From Grifola frondosa (taxonomy: Eukaryota > Basidiomycota > Agaricomycetes > Polyporales > Grifolaceae): a DNA stretch of 64,000 bases. Where the stretch lies: the NCBI GenBank assembly GCA_001683735.1, contig LUGG01000002.1:3100001-3164000 (forward strand), read 5' to 3'. A program made the translations under genes and the position numbers. The notes beneath the pieces are model-generated. The model worked only from the letters and a program-made list of their open reading frames with translations. It made no database searches and was not told the DNA's origin. This document shows positions 32,805-45,230 of this stretch, one piece after another (positions within the stretch are counted from its first letter, which is position 1; every line of letters begins with the position of its first letter).

Positions 32805-35800
32805 TCACAAGTCGCCGAACATTTGTCCTGCATGATCAGAGAAGGCTTTGCACATAGAAGCCTGTCGGATGACATAGCACCGAAGGCCATTCAGTGCAGA
32901 GCCTTTGGCCCTCAATTTCCAAATCTTCTTCGTGTTGTTGAAGAATCGGACTGTCCACTCCATCTCACACTTCACAATCACAAGCTCCTCTCTCCACCAC
33001 TCTGCCCGGGCTTTTGCTCTCAGCCAGTTCACCTGATGGACTACAGATGTTCAGCAATCAAATCTCTGTCGATGACAAGACATGCTTACATTCTCTCATC
33101 CATGCAGCACCATCACTATCTCCAGCCAAGTCAATCATCCAGAACCAAGCCAATAGCTTATTTCACAAACCACAGGTGTGAGCCTCCACCAGTGCCGTCC
33201 CGACCTTAAAGTCATCTGGAGATAGTACTTTGTACTGGTCGAACAACATCTTTCAGTCTTGCTGCCTGTCAGCATTTGGTCCATTTGGTTGATCTGGCAA
33301 CAGGTCCTGTAGAGATCTACGGGCATGATTATATATCCTCACCTGAACCTTCACTTCATTTTCAACAACGTGAATTTTGTCGAATGACCGAAGTTTCGTC
33401 CGCTGACTGTTAGCTTGTCTGACTCGAGTCTGGAATAAAAACGCCTTGTACCCGAGTGCAAGTCGGATCCGATGAAGTGCATCATTCATTTGACCTTTGC
33501 GAAGTTCGATCTCATGGTCTGCAAGATCGTCATGGTTATTCTGACCACCATGCCAGTCTAAAGTGGATGGCATGTGCAGGAGTAGTTTCTCAGGGGGAAT
33601 ATCATCTTGAACTTCTACGACTCTCTCGGTGTCCAGGGGATCATTGTCTTCAACATCATACCATCTGGCACTATGATGGCCAGAGTGACCCTCTTCGTCA
33701 TTTGATGGGGGATCAAGGTCCACCTGTTCTGGTGAATGGACCATGTGGAGTTTGGCGCTCTTCTGAAAATGATCAATCCGGGTTTGGAGTCTCTGCCGGC
33801 GATCATGTATTTGAAGTCTTTCTGCTGCCGTTGGGTTTTTTCCCATGCTCCGGATATCTGCACAAAGGGATAATCTGCAAATATTTAGCATCGGCTATAT
33901 ATCTTTAGGTATCAACATACTGAGTCCCTGAATATGCATGCCAGAGGAGATCCAAGCTACTGTTCCTCTTGGAAGCCCTTTTCCCTCCTTGGCCTTTGCT
34001 AGTTCCAGTTGAATTTCACTCCGGGTGGGGGCTGAGGATGGTAAGAACTGGCATACAGCCATCAAAAATACCCTCTCACCTTCCCGTTTCTTCATCTCAA
34101 ATACATCCATCACCTCTACATTCTGATGATGTTCAGCCATTGTTCGTGTATATTGCTCCGTCCATTATAGATATCCTCGGGATCAGCATTTGATGTGGCC
34201 TCCAGTAAAGCCTCTTGGTGAACCTTTTCACCAGCCATGGCTTTGTGATATTTTCTGACCAAGGTAGGAACTAGCAATGCAGAGTCAGTAATGAATTGCC
34301 ATGTAGATTCCTTTAGTCGTAGCTCACTCATTCTCGTTAGCTTCTTCCAATTTGAATTGTTCATGTGGTCATCTATCACCTCTTTCCAGTGTGCCATAGA
34401 CATTCCCCTAGTACTGCCGGAGATGTGGTTCAGAGGTGCCCATAACGTCTCGATGATCTCTCCATCAATTTGGCCGGCTCCCTCTATAAAGTTAGACGAA
34501 TATTGTGCAAAACATTCATCTTGATGTCCATGCACATGGAACAGTCTGATACCCTGCAGAATCATAAGACCAGCAAGCATGGTGAGGTATGGGTTTCCCG
34601 TGAACCACATCCTCAAATGTTTCCCATATTGACACATAATGTCATACAGGAGGAGCAGAAGGGTCATTCCACATAGCGTGGCCAGAACTCCATTGAATAC
34701 ATAGTCCATTTTTTTGTCTGCCATCGGTGTTCGGTGAATGTCAACTGTTGTTTCAAACCACTGATGACACCTACCGTTCACCCTTTTGGAAATCCACGAC
34801 CGAATGGGGTACAAAACACCCATGTCGTGCACATGCTGCAGCTCCAATACCGGTGGCTTCCAAATTATGTCGGTTAGCATTTGCTTGATTGACCGCAGCA
34901 TGGTCATTGCATGTAGACCACTATCGCCGGCTTTCTCATTACCGGTACATCGATCCATCGACCTGATAATGACACTTACCTCCTTCGATTCCTTTGCCAC
35001 TCTTAGATGGTTTTTGTAATCACGATCCTGTACCACGAATCCTTCACCATCCCGTAACTTCACGTCATCGTCCGCTTTTCTCATTTTCATATGTTCAGCA
35101 GAAAAATTGCCATCCATCATGAAACTGCATGTATATTTCCACCTAAAAGAATTGTATGAAGCATCTGAATATAAACGATTAAACACCAATGTACCAGTCA
35201 GTTTGATCATTCTGCCAATCCGGTGGCAGATTAACACTGAGCTGTGGACAAGCTGCACAGAAAAGACCATGACTCCCCAGTCCTTTCACCCCTCCTGGCT
35301 CGTGGGCCACCCCACTCCGTTTTGCACTTTTCAGTTCTCTCCATTGCTGGCTCACCCGAAGAAGCTCACGATATTGGTCCTGCATTTAACCATTAATATT
35401 AGTTCTCTGGACGATGAAGTCACTCACGGGGACAGTGTGTGGGAATGCCGGTGAAGTGACCCTTTGGAGTTTACTGTAGTAGTTCAATGCGGAGGTCTTG
35501 CATTCTTTATTCTCTAGGAGAAAATCATCCAATACATGGAGTGTGAATGCAGTCCTCGGGTTTTTGGAACTCGCTAGGTATAATTCCATGTCCAGCAGTT
35601 GAATATCTGGTGCAACGGCATTCGGACATCCACATACATGAGTTCGAACATGGTGGATGCCACTGATATCCACAACAAGTAATGTCCAGCTTGACACTTC
35701 AATGGCCAGTGTAATCCCCGGACGATCCTCCAATATTTCATCTTCCTCCAGATCAGATTTAGGCTCAGAATGCCATCCAGAGACTGAGGTTGGACAGATC

Positions 35801-36371
35801 AATCCTCCATGTCCGAGATGGATTTCGATGCCAGCAGACTGAAGCCATGCAGGATAAAAATATTCTCTGGACCATGCTTCAACATGGTGAAATGGCAATC
35901 ACACATGTGTAGCTTGGGTGCATTCCAGACATGTCACCGGACATCCAAAGCATTCCAGACATTTCCAGCTGCCCTCCCAAATGCCGCACTGGTGGCATTG
36001 TAGTCCTTTCACTGGGAATTCATTTTTAACTATCCGGTGCAAGTACTCCACCTTTCTAGGCAGCCACTCCCTCTAAAAGTCATTTTGATTCTGGACATGT
36101 TCGATCAGTCTAAGACCGAGGGAGGCATTGGATCTATCCTCACCATGGTTTTTCTCCGAATGTGACTCTCGGTGTTTATCTTATCTATCATTGGCATTCC
36201 AGCATTGTGCTCCAATGGTTGTGTGCTATGTGAACCTGCTGATGGTTGTCTGGTGTTGACAGGGTTAGTCACGTGTTTGACTTTTGCTTTCTTTCCGATA
36301 ATGTCAGATTCCACATGGCGGATTCCGTCCTTGGAGATCACATGTCGCCGAGGGATGTGTTTTTTGCTCAT
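32805..36371 (-). pseudogene. KDZ transposase with cysteine cluster, nearly complete
   Basis: DNA transposase of the KDZ superfamily. It starts MSKKHIPRRHVISKDGIRHV at 36,371. The CxC cluster (about 35,975-35,900) reads CHQCGIWEGSWKC, then CFGCPVTCLEC. Next comes IHLGHGGLICP, then a block ending TSPAFPHTVP. A GTGAGT...TGCAG intron (about 35,432-35,385) joins DQYRELLRVSQQW. An intron ending TTTTAG joins the catalytic part (35,130-34,130): YTCSFMMDGNFSAEHMKM, LLLYDIMCQYGKHLRMWF, RLFHVHGHQDECFAQYSSNF and IDGEIIETLWAPLNHISGST. The C-terminus reads ELRKGQMNDALHRIRLALGY and WWREELVIVKCEMEWTVRFF. Lesions: a TGA at 35,901-35,899, a stop near 36,070, a frameshift near 34,120 and an uncertain junction near 33,900. 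It lies 80 bp downstream of the oxygenase on the same strand. Confidence 0.85.
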
Positions 36372-36451
36372 GGTGCTGGCAGATAGCGGTGTCCACCGTC
36401 TCATTTTTATACCTTGCCATGCTTTGTACACGTGTTTGAAAGACAAAGTAA

Positions 36452-37385
36452 TTACTCCATACACGGCATGTAGTACCTCATGGTCATCCAATGAGGATAT
36501 TCGACCCCTGCATGCTCCAAGACAGCTGCTGACATAAAGCATGCATAACATAGCCTTTCATCTTTCACCGGGTTCACTCCATGTCGAACCACCTTTCCAC
36601 AAAGACTGACCACTGTCCCGGGGTTATACTTGACTGATACACCGAACATTGACAGCTCTAGGTCTCCATCCTCATATTCACCGAGGGTCACTAGCATGTC
36701 CATCCAAGGAGCTCTGCTGGATGTGTCTCAGTGTAATGGGGTTGCTCAGTTCATGATAATTTGAATCACCATGAATGCCGAAGTCCACATGTCTATGCAG
36801 GGATGCAAACACGGATCCTGCGCTAAGTTTTGAAGAGACGAATGCCGGCATTATATAAGTCTGACTGCATTACCCGGAGTATTGAGCTAACAATGCATCG
36901 GACTGCCCGATATGTTGCAGCCACCACCGGCATTCGGTGTACTTTTGCAACATTGCTGAATTCTCTGGAGTGAAGGAAGTGGTCTATTTTAGTTAATGAC
37001 CGGCATTCTTTGCCGAATAATGTGGGCTTATTTACCTTGTGTCCCATTTGTAACCAACCTGCTGAAAGAGTGATAATCCCGGGCAGAAACCAGACACATT
37101 GCTCCAGACATTTGAATAACTCCTTGTCCTCACACCAATATTTGTTTGTCCTCTTCGGTATCTGCACTTTGTTTTCCATATGGCAGATCGCATTCATGAT
37201 GGACTGCTACATCGTAAACCTTTAGTGAAGTCCGAGATGATTGGATGTTCGGTGTTACCTGTCAGTTTTCGGACAGGCAGTATCCATGATAAGATTTGGC
37301 CATGCCTGTCGATGATCACCGCTGGGTCATCGACTCTTGTGGTGTTGTCCAATGAAGGGAACTGACTCCGCATATCATCCTCCAT
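36452..37385 (-). pseudogene. TET/JBP-like 2-oxoglutarate/Fe(II) dioxygenase, damaged
   Basis: By family this is an oxygenase that oxidises 5-methylcytosine or thymine in DNA; KDZ elements are known to carry such genes. The start MEDDMRSQFPSLDNTTRVDD at 37,385 leads to PAVIIDRHGQILSWILP. The middle part (37,197-36,823) includes GIITLSAGWLQMGHKVNKP and VSSILRVMQSDLYNAGIRLF. The catalytic fold follows as ATPLH*DTSSRAPWMDMLV, then TLGEYEDGDLELSMFGVSVK, NPGTVVSLCGKVVRHGV and ERLCYACFMSAAVLEHAGVE. The HxD iron motif is present as His-stop-Asp; the third ligand (the His of RHGV) and the following Arg are present. Two in-frame TGA codons (36,748-36,746 and 36,730-36,728) and a frameshift near 36,825 break it. 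Confidence 0.8.
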
Positions 37386-37479
37386 GATCTTGTTATGACC
37401 AGTAGGTTTAGGTCTGAGTCAATCAGTGTAGAGATCTACATCCCATTCCACTCGAACTTTGGACATCGGCACCATCGGT

Positions 37480-38300
37480 GTTAGCGCTCGAATGCCGCGA
37501 GATGTTGTGACTCACTTGGGTTTTGGTATGCCTGGACCATAACATTAGCCACAGCTATACATTCACACACCATCTTCACACTCAACCTGATATCAGGTAG
37601 TGGTCTTGACATAGTGCAGGGCTTTCCAGCACATCTGGTTTTCATGTGCAGGGTGTACTTGAATTGTGCCAGCAGATATGTGGAAAGAGTTTCTGTATAT
37701 TGCAGGGTGTATACCTCCACAGTTGTGTCCTTGACACAACAGTTGAATATGAGTTAGCCATCATGCCAGAATTGAAACAGCTCACTGTTGCATTTGAGGA
37801 CATGTTTGTGAAGACAATTGAGGAGAGACTGAAGTTCAGCAGTTGGAATGTAAAAGTGACTAAAAAATTTTCATGTATGTCAATGTACATTTATTTGTAC
37901 ATCGTGGCTGACAACTTTGCAGGAGCAAATGAGTGGTCTGAGATACAGGAATCATGAAATGCTGAAAGTAATGCACAACATGCATTCAGGCAGTTCCTGT
38001 CATGGTGATTTTGACCATCATTCATGTTGAAAACAATAACGACATATGTTTTCATGACATGTTTTTATTACCAGATACCTGCTGTAAAGAGGCTATGCAA
38101 CATCATAGAATTTACCGAACTCCAGTAACATTCAGAACATCACCTTAAAATATAGCAAACCAGTCTGCCATTTTCAAAACATCAATCGAATGTCGGCAAT
38201 TAGATTTGTTGATCCAAAGCGTAAATGTTCACTCATGATTGGTTGAACCATTATGATGTCGGGACTTGAATGTGACGTGGATCTAAATATCACATATAGG
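37480..38300. other. Intergenic region of the KDZ element
   Basis: It lies between the divergent oxygenase and the next plus-strand gene. Short frames on both strands (such as 37,646-37,957) show no domain. It should contain the two divergent promoters, but no motif can be assigned by eye. Confidence 0.35.
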
Positions 38301-38337
38301 AATTGACTGGCTTCTTTCTCTCTCTTATCCCCAAAAT

Positions 38338-39060
38338 GTCCTTCAACAGTGTATTCACTTCTGCCGAGCTAGAGGATTTACAAAGTGCTGCCAAAGAGCA
38401 CTTTGAAGGCACAAAATCAAACCGAAGACTGCTTCGTAAAAGCCTAGCTACTAAATTCTGTCGAGCTCGAGGTGAAGATGACGAAGTCTTTCGACAGAAA
38501 ATGCTTCAGGTATGTTGATCAAACTCGAACATGGGTTCACATCTGCAACATGTCAACAATTCAACTACAGAACATTCGGAGATGGTTCTCCCGAAAGGAG
38601 TGCTGAAAGAAAGGCCGAAAGCAGAAGGCTGTGAAAGAATATTATCTGCACCAAAAATGGACAGCATATCAGGTCTGGCATGCTGAACATTCTGAAGAAA
38701 TCATTCTGAGAGCAAAGGAAATCAGTGGTGTCAAGCCGGGAGCTGATTGCCGATTCATCGAGGCATACCAACCAGCAGCAAGCAAGCTTTGAAAAAAAGT
38801 GGGAAAAGACCGTCAACTGGAATACCGAAGGACCACAGACAAATGGAATGAAAAAGGACCTCCGGTCACCATGCAACAGCTGTAGGCATTTATGTGATGT
38901 TTCCTCAGACATGCTAATCTCCAGTGTTAGGGTTGCTGACGAGCAATTGTCAGACATGTATGCGAAATTTGCTCAAATGGTGAAGAGGCAAATGAATGCA
39001 AACATCTTCATGTTGACCAGACATCAGAATAGTGCCAGTAACATGGTGGTGATGTGGTAG
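38338..39060 (+). pseudogene. KDZ cargo gene, family 2, 5' part
   Basis: It starts MSFNSVFTSAELEDLQSAAK at 38,338. An intron (GTATGT...CTACAG, about 38,513-38,571) leads to NIRRWFSRKEC, then YYLHQKWTAYQVWHAEHSEE and CRFIEAYQPAASKL. Next is TTDKWNEKGPPVTMQQL, ending in NANIFMLTRHQNSASNMVVM. This resembles large Agaricomycete repeat-associated proteins whose second half begins with an EXLPXGIXXXDPSK-like motif. That second half is present at 42,092, so the two parts are probably one gene split by an insertion. Stops (TGA after EC, TGA after SKL, TAG after MQQL) show decay. Confidence 0.5.
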
Positions 39061-39098
39061 GTCACTGAAATAAATGATCAAGCATGGATAATAACATA

Positions 39099-39248
39099 GT
39101 GTTGCTGCAGCTAAGTCCGGCCTAAATGATATATGACTCATAACTTGTGCAGTTTTTCAGATATCAAAGTGCTCTTACACTCATTTTGTAGCCTATATAT
39201 AGCCGCATACTCTTGCAGCATATCAAAATGTTATACCTTGTATTGATG
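39099..39248 (+). mobile_element. MITE copy D, 3'-truncated
   Basis: The first 150 bp of the MITE (starting GTGTTGCTGCAGCTAAGTCC after TA at 39,097-39,098). Homology stops at ...TATTGATG, where the exonuclease-family coding sequence begins without a gap. The 3' end is absent. Confidence 0.85.
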
Positions 39249-41713
39249 ACTGTGGCTTCACGAATGGTACGGATGACCCATTTATGGGTGCGATGGAGCT
39301 AGGCGCTATGGCAAAGGATCGTAACATTGCGACTCGGGCCAATATTGGTTTGGCAGATCTAACCTCTGCCGTTCTTCATCACTATCTTCCGAAGGACCCC
39401 AGTGTTCATGTCAGTACTGCATGGGATAATGCAGTACTGACAGATGATCAAGTCAAATATGCGGCATTGGACGTTTATGCAACTGCCGCCATCTTTGAAA
39501 CCTTCTCGGTCATTCCAGTTGGGCAACCTGTCACTCGTGACACTGCGAGCGGAACTCGTGTTCATCTTCTTAGTTGAGACCAGAGCACAATTATTGCATG
39601 CGGATTTGTTGCGCCAGACAGACCAGCAACATTCAACAATGTCAATGTGACCAAAACTCGCATCATTATCAATGTTCACACAATATTGGTACCTGCATAT
39701 CTCGTTCGTGCGGAACTGCAGCCTGGCAAGAAGGAAGTCCCGCTGTCCTCCCTTATAACTGATACACCATTTGCTCTTCTCTGTTGCACCAAGGACCTCT
39801 GAATCTGTTTACAGGGCGGCATACATCCGACAGCATTGCAAGGTCATCTGCACCTCTCCCGCCTTTACCATTCGTGGTAAGCTCCGAAATGGAGCCACCA
39901 AGTGCACCGACTTATGACACTGATAATAGTGTTTCCGACATTCAGGATTTCACTGCGTGGCATAATCGTCTCGATTATACTCCCTCAGAAGAGCAAACAT
40001 TCGAGAACTCCTCTTGCGATGCAGTGTCGGCTGCTAAAGCTGCTGCCATTGAGGTTCACGCATGTTCTAGCTCAAGCTTTAATGTGATCTGCTCACAAGT
40101 TCTTGGTGATATATGGCATTTGATGGATCAATTCAAAATATCAGTACATCACGGCATGCGGCGCCCTTTCACGCGAGCTCTTCGTGACGCAATCTTGCTA
40201 CCCGACGAGAATGACAAGGCAGCAGTTGAGGCGGTTCTCAAGACTCAAGGTGTAACTTGGAACCAAATGGTTCTCTGGCATTCCGACTGGGTATAGTGCA
40301 GGGTGAAGCGATTTGCGCCACCACCCGAGATTCTTTGTTCTTGTGTATCTGCAGTCGTGAAGATGTATGGTCCGTTGAAGGACGCAGTGACAGGTCAGCT
40401 GCTGTTCAACGACGTGTCATGGGAAAAAGCTGTCAACGTACTTGAGAATGTCCGTATGGGGTTCTATTCTGATCCCCCGGGTGTTGAGCTTTACATGGTT
40501 CAAGGTCGAGATAAGGAAGAACTCCATTTATCGTTGCATTCATGGTACCAACAATGTCGAAGGAGGTGTCCATAAAACATTGCTAAGTGTTTCAGCTCTT
40601 ACAATGCCTCGCCACGGTTTGCGGTCAATCTCCTTCGTGACTACTGTCTATGTCATAATCTCAGGGTAAGCAGTTATATGAAGTTATCGAAAGAGAAGGT
40701 GCTCACCGCGGCACTGTTTTTCAGGTCGGTACGCTCAATCGAACCGGCAAAGTCCATCAAGGGTCATATGACATATGGTGCATCAATTGCAGAGTGCACT
40801 TACTCGATGACACCGCAGACGCACTTGCAAGCAGCGTCGGTAACCGTGTACATGCTGGCTGGGTGAACGGCAATGATTTTGAACGGTCGGCTGAGACGTT
40901 CAGAATAATGCTGCTATCTGAAATTACATCGTCAAAACTCGGCATGCTTGTATATCACCCTGCATTCGCAAAGGCCGAAAAAATCAAACACGCTCACCTC
41001 ATGATGCAGCAGAACACCCGCATTGCTATTCTTCTGCTCCACACCGCAGAAGAACGAGCGCTGTATCACATATTTCTGCGACAAGCTGGCAGACCATTTG
41101 CAGGACCAAAGCAGCCAAATTGGGTTGCTATGGCGAACGAATGGGCGAAGCACTGCGATGGCAAGAAGATCTTCTACAAGGTATGCATATTGATTAGTAG
41201 TAAATGAGGCAACATAGCTGAGAAATGAGAAACTTACAGTTACCCAAGCATCTCAAGAACTACCACAAGACCTGGAGCGAAAATCGGAATGAGGAGAATT
41301 CTGTCGAGCTTCACAAAGCTGCATACAACACCATTTGCACCTTGCTCGTGCCACCAGAAGGCTCAGTTCCATCGATCCAAGCAAGTACCGGACAGTCACT
41401 GGCAGACGAAGTGCAAACAGGCAGACGAGCTACCGAGATCAATGCTACGGTGTCGGACTGGCAGACCGATGTCATCTTGGGACACCACAGTGCGAGACAG
41501 TCTCTCACCCAATTCTACTATGGAGAGCGCCCTCCTCCAGTGCAAACGTCACAGCAAGCCACTGAACTGTCAAAAGGCAAGAAACGTGCTAGAAGGTCTA
41601 GCGATGAAGGCCCGAAGGTGAATAAGCGGGCACCAAGAACTTGTACGGTGTGTAAGAGATTGGAGTGCAAGGGAAAATGGGGAGCAGCCAAGTGCACAGC
41701 AAGCAGGCAAGAG
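39249..41713 (+). pseudogene. 3'-5' exonuclease-family protein, N-truncated and damaged
   Basis: It opens inside a DnaQ/WRN-like 3'-5' exonuclease domain: NIGLADLTSAVLHHYLPKD and LTDDQVKYAALDVYATAAIF, which carries the Exo III YxxxD motif. Exo I and II are missing. The downstream part matches a basidiomycete family: VLGDIWHLMDQFKISVHHGM, RRPFTRALRDAILLPDENDK, TNNVEGGVHKTLL, VHAGWVNGNDFERS and PNWVAMANEWAKHCDGKKIF. Introns are at 40,666-40,724 and 41,181-41,239. After LPKHLKNYHKTWSENRNEEN a basic tail with CTVCKRLECKGKW ends at a donor at 41,714. Stops: TGA at 39,575 and 39,800, TAG after SDWV (about 40,295), and a frameshift near 40,530. The product would act on nucleic acids in the nucleus if intact. 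Confidence 0.7.
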
Positions 41714-42091
41714 GTATGTTTGCTGTCCTAGTGACCAGGCATCAGGGAATTTACACTGCCGTCTAGTCCAGTGGTGTGTCGTGTGGAAACATTCGATCAG
41801 CTCTAGGTGGAGGTATTGTCAGATCCGAAGACAGACATGCCAGCATCGTTGAGAGTACTGAGGCCGGGGCTGAGCATCTCACGACAATAGTGCCCAGCTT
41901 TTGTGGAGGTCAGAGAGTCATCTTTTCGTTCATCTTACTTCACTTCTAGTCGCGCATACCCTTTCCTCCCTCATAATAATTAATTAATTACAATTAATTT
42001 CTGGAGCAATGCCACACCTATAATTCAACTGCCCTAACATGACCTGAATGTAGATCTAGCCTGTGAAACCACATCATGAAAGGTCCCATGG
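41714..42091. other. Right junction of the inserted segment
   Basis: No supported frame. It should contain the junction between the inserted exonuclease segment and the host cargo gene. No second MITE end (GCAACACTA) was found here, so the insertion mechanism stays open. A short TAATTAATTA tract lies at about 41,980. Confidence 0.35.
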
Positions 42092-43689
42092 GATAGGTTG
42101 AATCAGAATGGATTTTACCTGTTTGTTGAATCTGAATCACTTCCAGAAGGAATAAACATCACCGATCCATCGAAGATCAAGAAGGACAATGCCGAGCATG
42201 TGCTCTGGCATTGGCAAGGTCACCAAACACAAGCTGACATAAACTTTGTGTTTCGGTTCATGTATGTCATTGTGAATGCTGAGGGGAGAGTTGCCCAGTA
42301 TGAGAGTGAGGGAAGTAGTGATGAGGCTGATGACAAAGACCCAAACAAGACTCACAGAAAGGTCCAGACATATCGGAAGTGCAGGACCTAGAGCAAGAAA
42401 AGGGAAGGGATGGATGACCATTGTCTCGGACAGCAATGAGGATCAAGAATCAGTCCGATCACCACCGAAGTCATCCTCAGGACCAATATTGGATGAATCT
42501 CCGATTATGAAAAGGCTGGAGAAAGATATTCATTCGGTGAAGGACCAGCCTCCATCCTGGGCTGAAGACAATGTTTGAAGGCAGGGCCTCTTCTTGAGTT
42601 CTCTGTCCCAAGAGGCCTTTTAGCAGACCCTGATTAGAGTTATTTTGGAGAAATCAGTATGAGCACCAAATTTTATTTGTAAATAGAAATCGGTGTTGAT
42701 TTATTTCCAGGGACCATTGAATATTCATATGACCGATAACACTCCAGGAAAGATGTGGGCCCATTGGAGCTATGATCATGCTTGGCTCCCGCAGGAATTT
42801 CATCAGAGTTCAAATGGCATCCTGGAGATAAAGGAATTCTGGTCGAGACTTATTGAGGCATGGAAAATTGGGAGAAGATTGTTCGGTCTCCAAGACATTG
42901 TTCAGGTGGCATTAACATGTGGACTTATCCTTCGTGACCTACACCGGTCACAATTTTTGTTCATCGACCCCGATGATATGGCCTCCAATGTTCCCGGTCA
43001 TGTGTCGAGCACAGTGAATGGATTTGAAAATATTACTGTCATCGCCGAGCTGTGTGGAAAGCTCATTCGGCTTTGGATTGAACTAGACAATCCCGAGGAT
43101 GATGTCCACCAGTCTTCCGACCAGGACCTTCCCCTGGTTGCTGCTCTGTCCCATACTCAGCTTCCAAATCCCAATGGTGCAATGGATGCCTTTGGCCTGC
43201 TTAATCAGACTTTGGCAGGGCATTCAAGTCCATATCCTCAGCACCATTGAATACAGCCGGAGCTGTGGCCTCTCTGCATCTGCTCATGGCAAATGAATCT
43301 CCAATTGTGCAGTCCAACTGATCAATAACACCACCCCGAGGGGGAGCTCTGAAGGACCAATGATTTCAAGGGAGAAATCACCTGAAATCATTGCAAGGAG
43401 GCTTCGTAGTGGGAAGTCACCTGCAGCATCTGTGCAAAAGGCCGTGGCAAAGACTGTCCCACAAAAGAGAAAATGAAATGTGGTGCCAGAAGTCAAGATA
43501 CCATCGGTGAAGAGTCAACAAGTAGTCAAAGGGCTGAGGAAAGCTGGCATGGTGACCTGGAGGGAGAAGAAGATCATGACCTGAAGCGTGGCAGTGGCGA
43601 CTGGTGCAAAGTTCCTTGCACTGATGGAAATGGCTGGCAGTAAAAATAAGGGGAGGGGTAAACCCAGTAAAAGAGGTAGACAAAAGTAG
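42092..43689 (+). pseudogene. KDZ cargo gene, family 2, 3' part
   Basis: It begins NQNGFYLFVESESLPEGINI, then TDPSKIKKDNAEHVLWHWQG, and an acidic linker. It continues with an exon from about 42,710 (GPLNIHMTDNTPGKMWAHWS) and ends in a Lys/Arg-rich tail (GKPSKRGRQK) at TAG 43,687-43,689. The first block is what normally follows the FMLTRHQNSAS region found at 38,990-39,050. Stops within the tail (for example after PQKRK and KKIMT) indicate decay. The function is unknown; the basic tail suggests nucleic-acid binding. Confidence 0.5.
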
Positions 43690-44138
43690 AACTATGCTCT
43701 TTTAGGTCATCTGGATTTACATGGACTATAGTCCAGTCATAATGTGTTCAGTGTTGCACTTTTATTATGACCACACCGATGGCCGAGTGTTGAAAATTAT
43801 ATTGTAATTGACTCCGAGAGTGAAACTACAGATATCATCTGGCATCTCACCCATGCTGTGATGTTAGTTTTATCCAAGTGCCATTTGTATCAGCTAGTCA
43901 ATTGCCCAGTCCACACATGACTGGTGCTTGCACACCAGCAGGAATGTCAGCAGCAGGAAGGTGTTAACTATGCAATGAACCAGACAGTGCAAAGTGAACT
44001 AAAGTGAGTAAGACATCTCAGCATGTGTGATATCCCAACAATAGAAATACAATGTCAAAGTCAACCAGCCATATGCTTCGAATGTAAAAAGAGTAACTAA
44101 AGCACAGCAAGGCCGAGCATAGGGCCGATGGTGTCTAA
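43690..44138. other. No recognised gene
   Basis: The spacer between convergent cargo genes inside the KDZ element. It contains GACCACACCGATGGCCGAG-like ACACCGA motifs and no supported frame. Confidence 0.35.
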
Positions 44139-45230
44139 CTACTCGGCATCCGGTGATCGGTCACAGTTTGGAAGGATGTTCCAGTGCTCCAGATCATCCT
44201 CATACTCCCTCCAAACCTCATTGATTCCATGCCAGTCCACCAGTTGTTCGGTCAATGCCAGATTTTGATGCACCATGAACTCCACCGAATCAGTACTCAT
44301 TCCATTGCCCCGGAATCGAATCATCTGCCTGATCCTCATCAACTCTGCATCCCAGTTGCCTACTCAAACGAGGTTGTGCTGGGACCATTGCAACAACTCA
44401 GCTTGAAGGCACAAAGTTATGACATTGGGGAAGGACCTCCCCTCAGTATCGCCAAGGTTTATCCACACTGGATGGACTTCGTGGATCCACCACTACATGC
44501 TCTCCTCCATGTCTCCCCATTCCAATACTATGGTCATGTCCGCAGGGGCAAGGCTGATCACCGAGGAAGTCGTAACTGGCATCTGATGTGGCCCGGTGGT
44601 GGTTGCAATGTATTCCGTATATCGTGCTGATGATGACTGTGCAGCTCTAATCGAAGAAAGAGGATGGTCATTTTGCTCACCTTGGGAATACTCATCATCA
44701 GTGTCCTTCTCAGCTGGCACACTAGCGGTATGGCCTTCAGTGATTGAAGCGATGATCGGTGCCTCAACACCGGGGTGTCAGTGGCCATGGCTTCAGCATT
44801 CGATGAAGGTACCAGGGTGCGAGTGGAGGGTGGTATATTTTCGACTTGAAGGTTGAGTGTTGATAACTCCCCACTGGCAACACCTGAAGACACAGGCACA
44901 GGAGGAAGTTGAGCAGTGTCAAGAGGTAGATCATCACCGGGGCGATCTGTCAGTGATCTGGCATGGCCACTGCCAGAGTTTGAGTCCCAAAGGGACTCAT
45001 CTTCATCGCTCTCCTCAGCGATCAGCACAACATCAGGTCCGGCATTGGCAGGAACACCATCTTCATGAGCCAGCACAGTGGCATAGTCCTCATGGAGTTG
45101 AAATCCCAGAGCTTAGGATCCTCATCCTCCTCGGCATCCTCAGTGATAGGCGTATTGGCACCGGGGTCGAGGGCCATGTGCTGGTCGAAGGAGAATTGGG
45201 CCAGTCATCTACATCCATTTCTGGTAGGAC
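44139..45230 (-). pseudogene. Acidic KDZ cargo gene, unrecognised
   Basis: A minus-strand series of frames: an ATG at about 45,216 (MDVDDWPNSP), a shifted block rich in Asp and Glu (NTPITEDAEEDEDPKLWDFN), then 45,076-44,558 (DVVLIAEESDEDESLWDSNS and a Pro/Ser-rich stretch). After a probable intron comes 44,342-44,139 (LALTEQLVDWHGINEVWREY). The strongly acidic N-terminus and short helical C-terminus are clear; no domain is recognised. One frame change near 45,090 is needed, so the gene is probably damaged. Confidence 0.45.

Noticed and set aside
33456..33908. 150-codon plus-strand frame
   Set aside because: It lies opposite the recognisable C-terminal part of the KDZ transposase and is a shadow of it.
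36172..36537. 121-codon plus-strand frame with a membrane-like stretch
   Set aside because: It is antisense to the KDZ N-terminus and the oxygenase end; its hydrophobicity is a by-product of the opposite frame.
41714..42091. A second MITE end closing the inserted exonuclease segment
   Set aside because: No GCAACACTA or CTTAGTCAC-like sequence was found in this interval.
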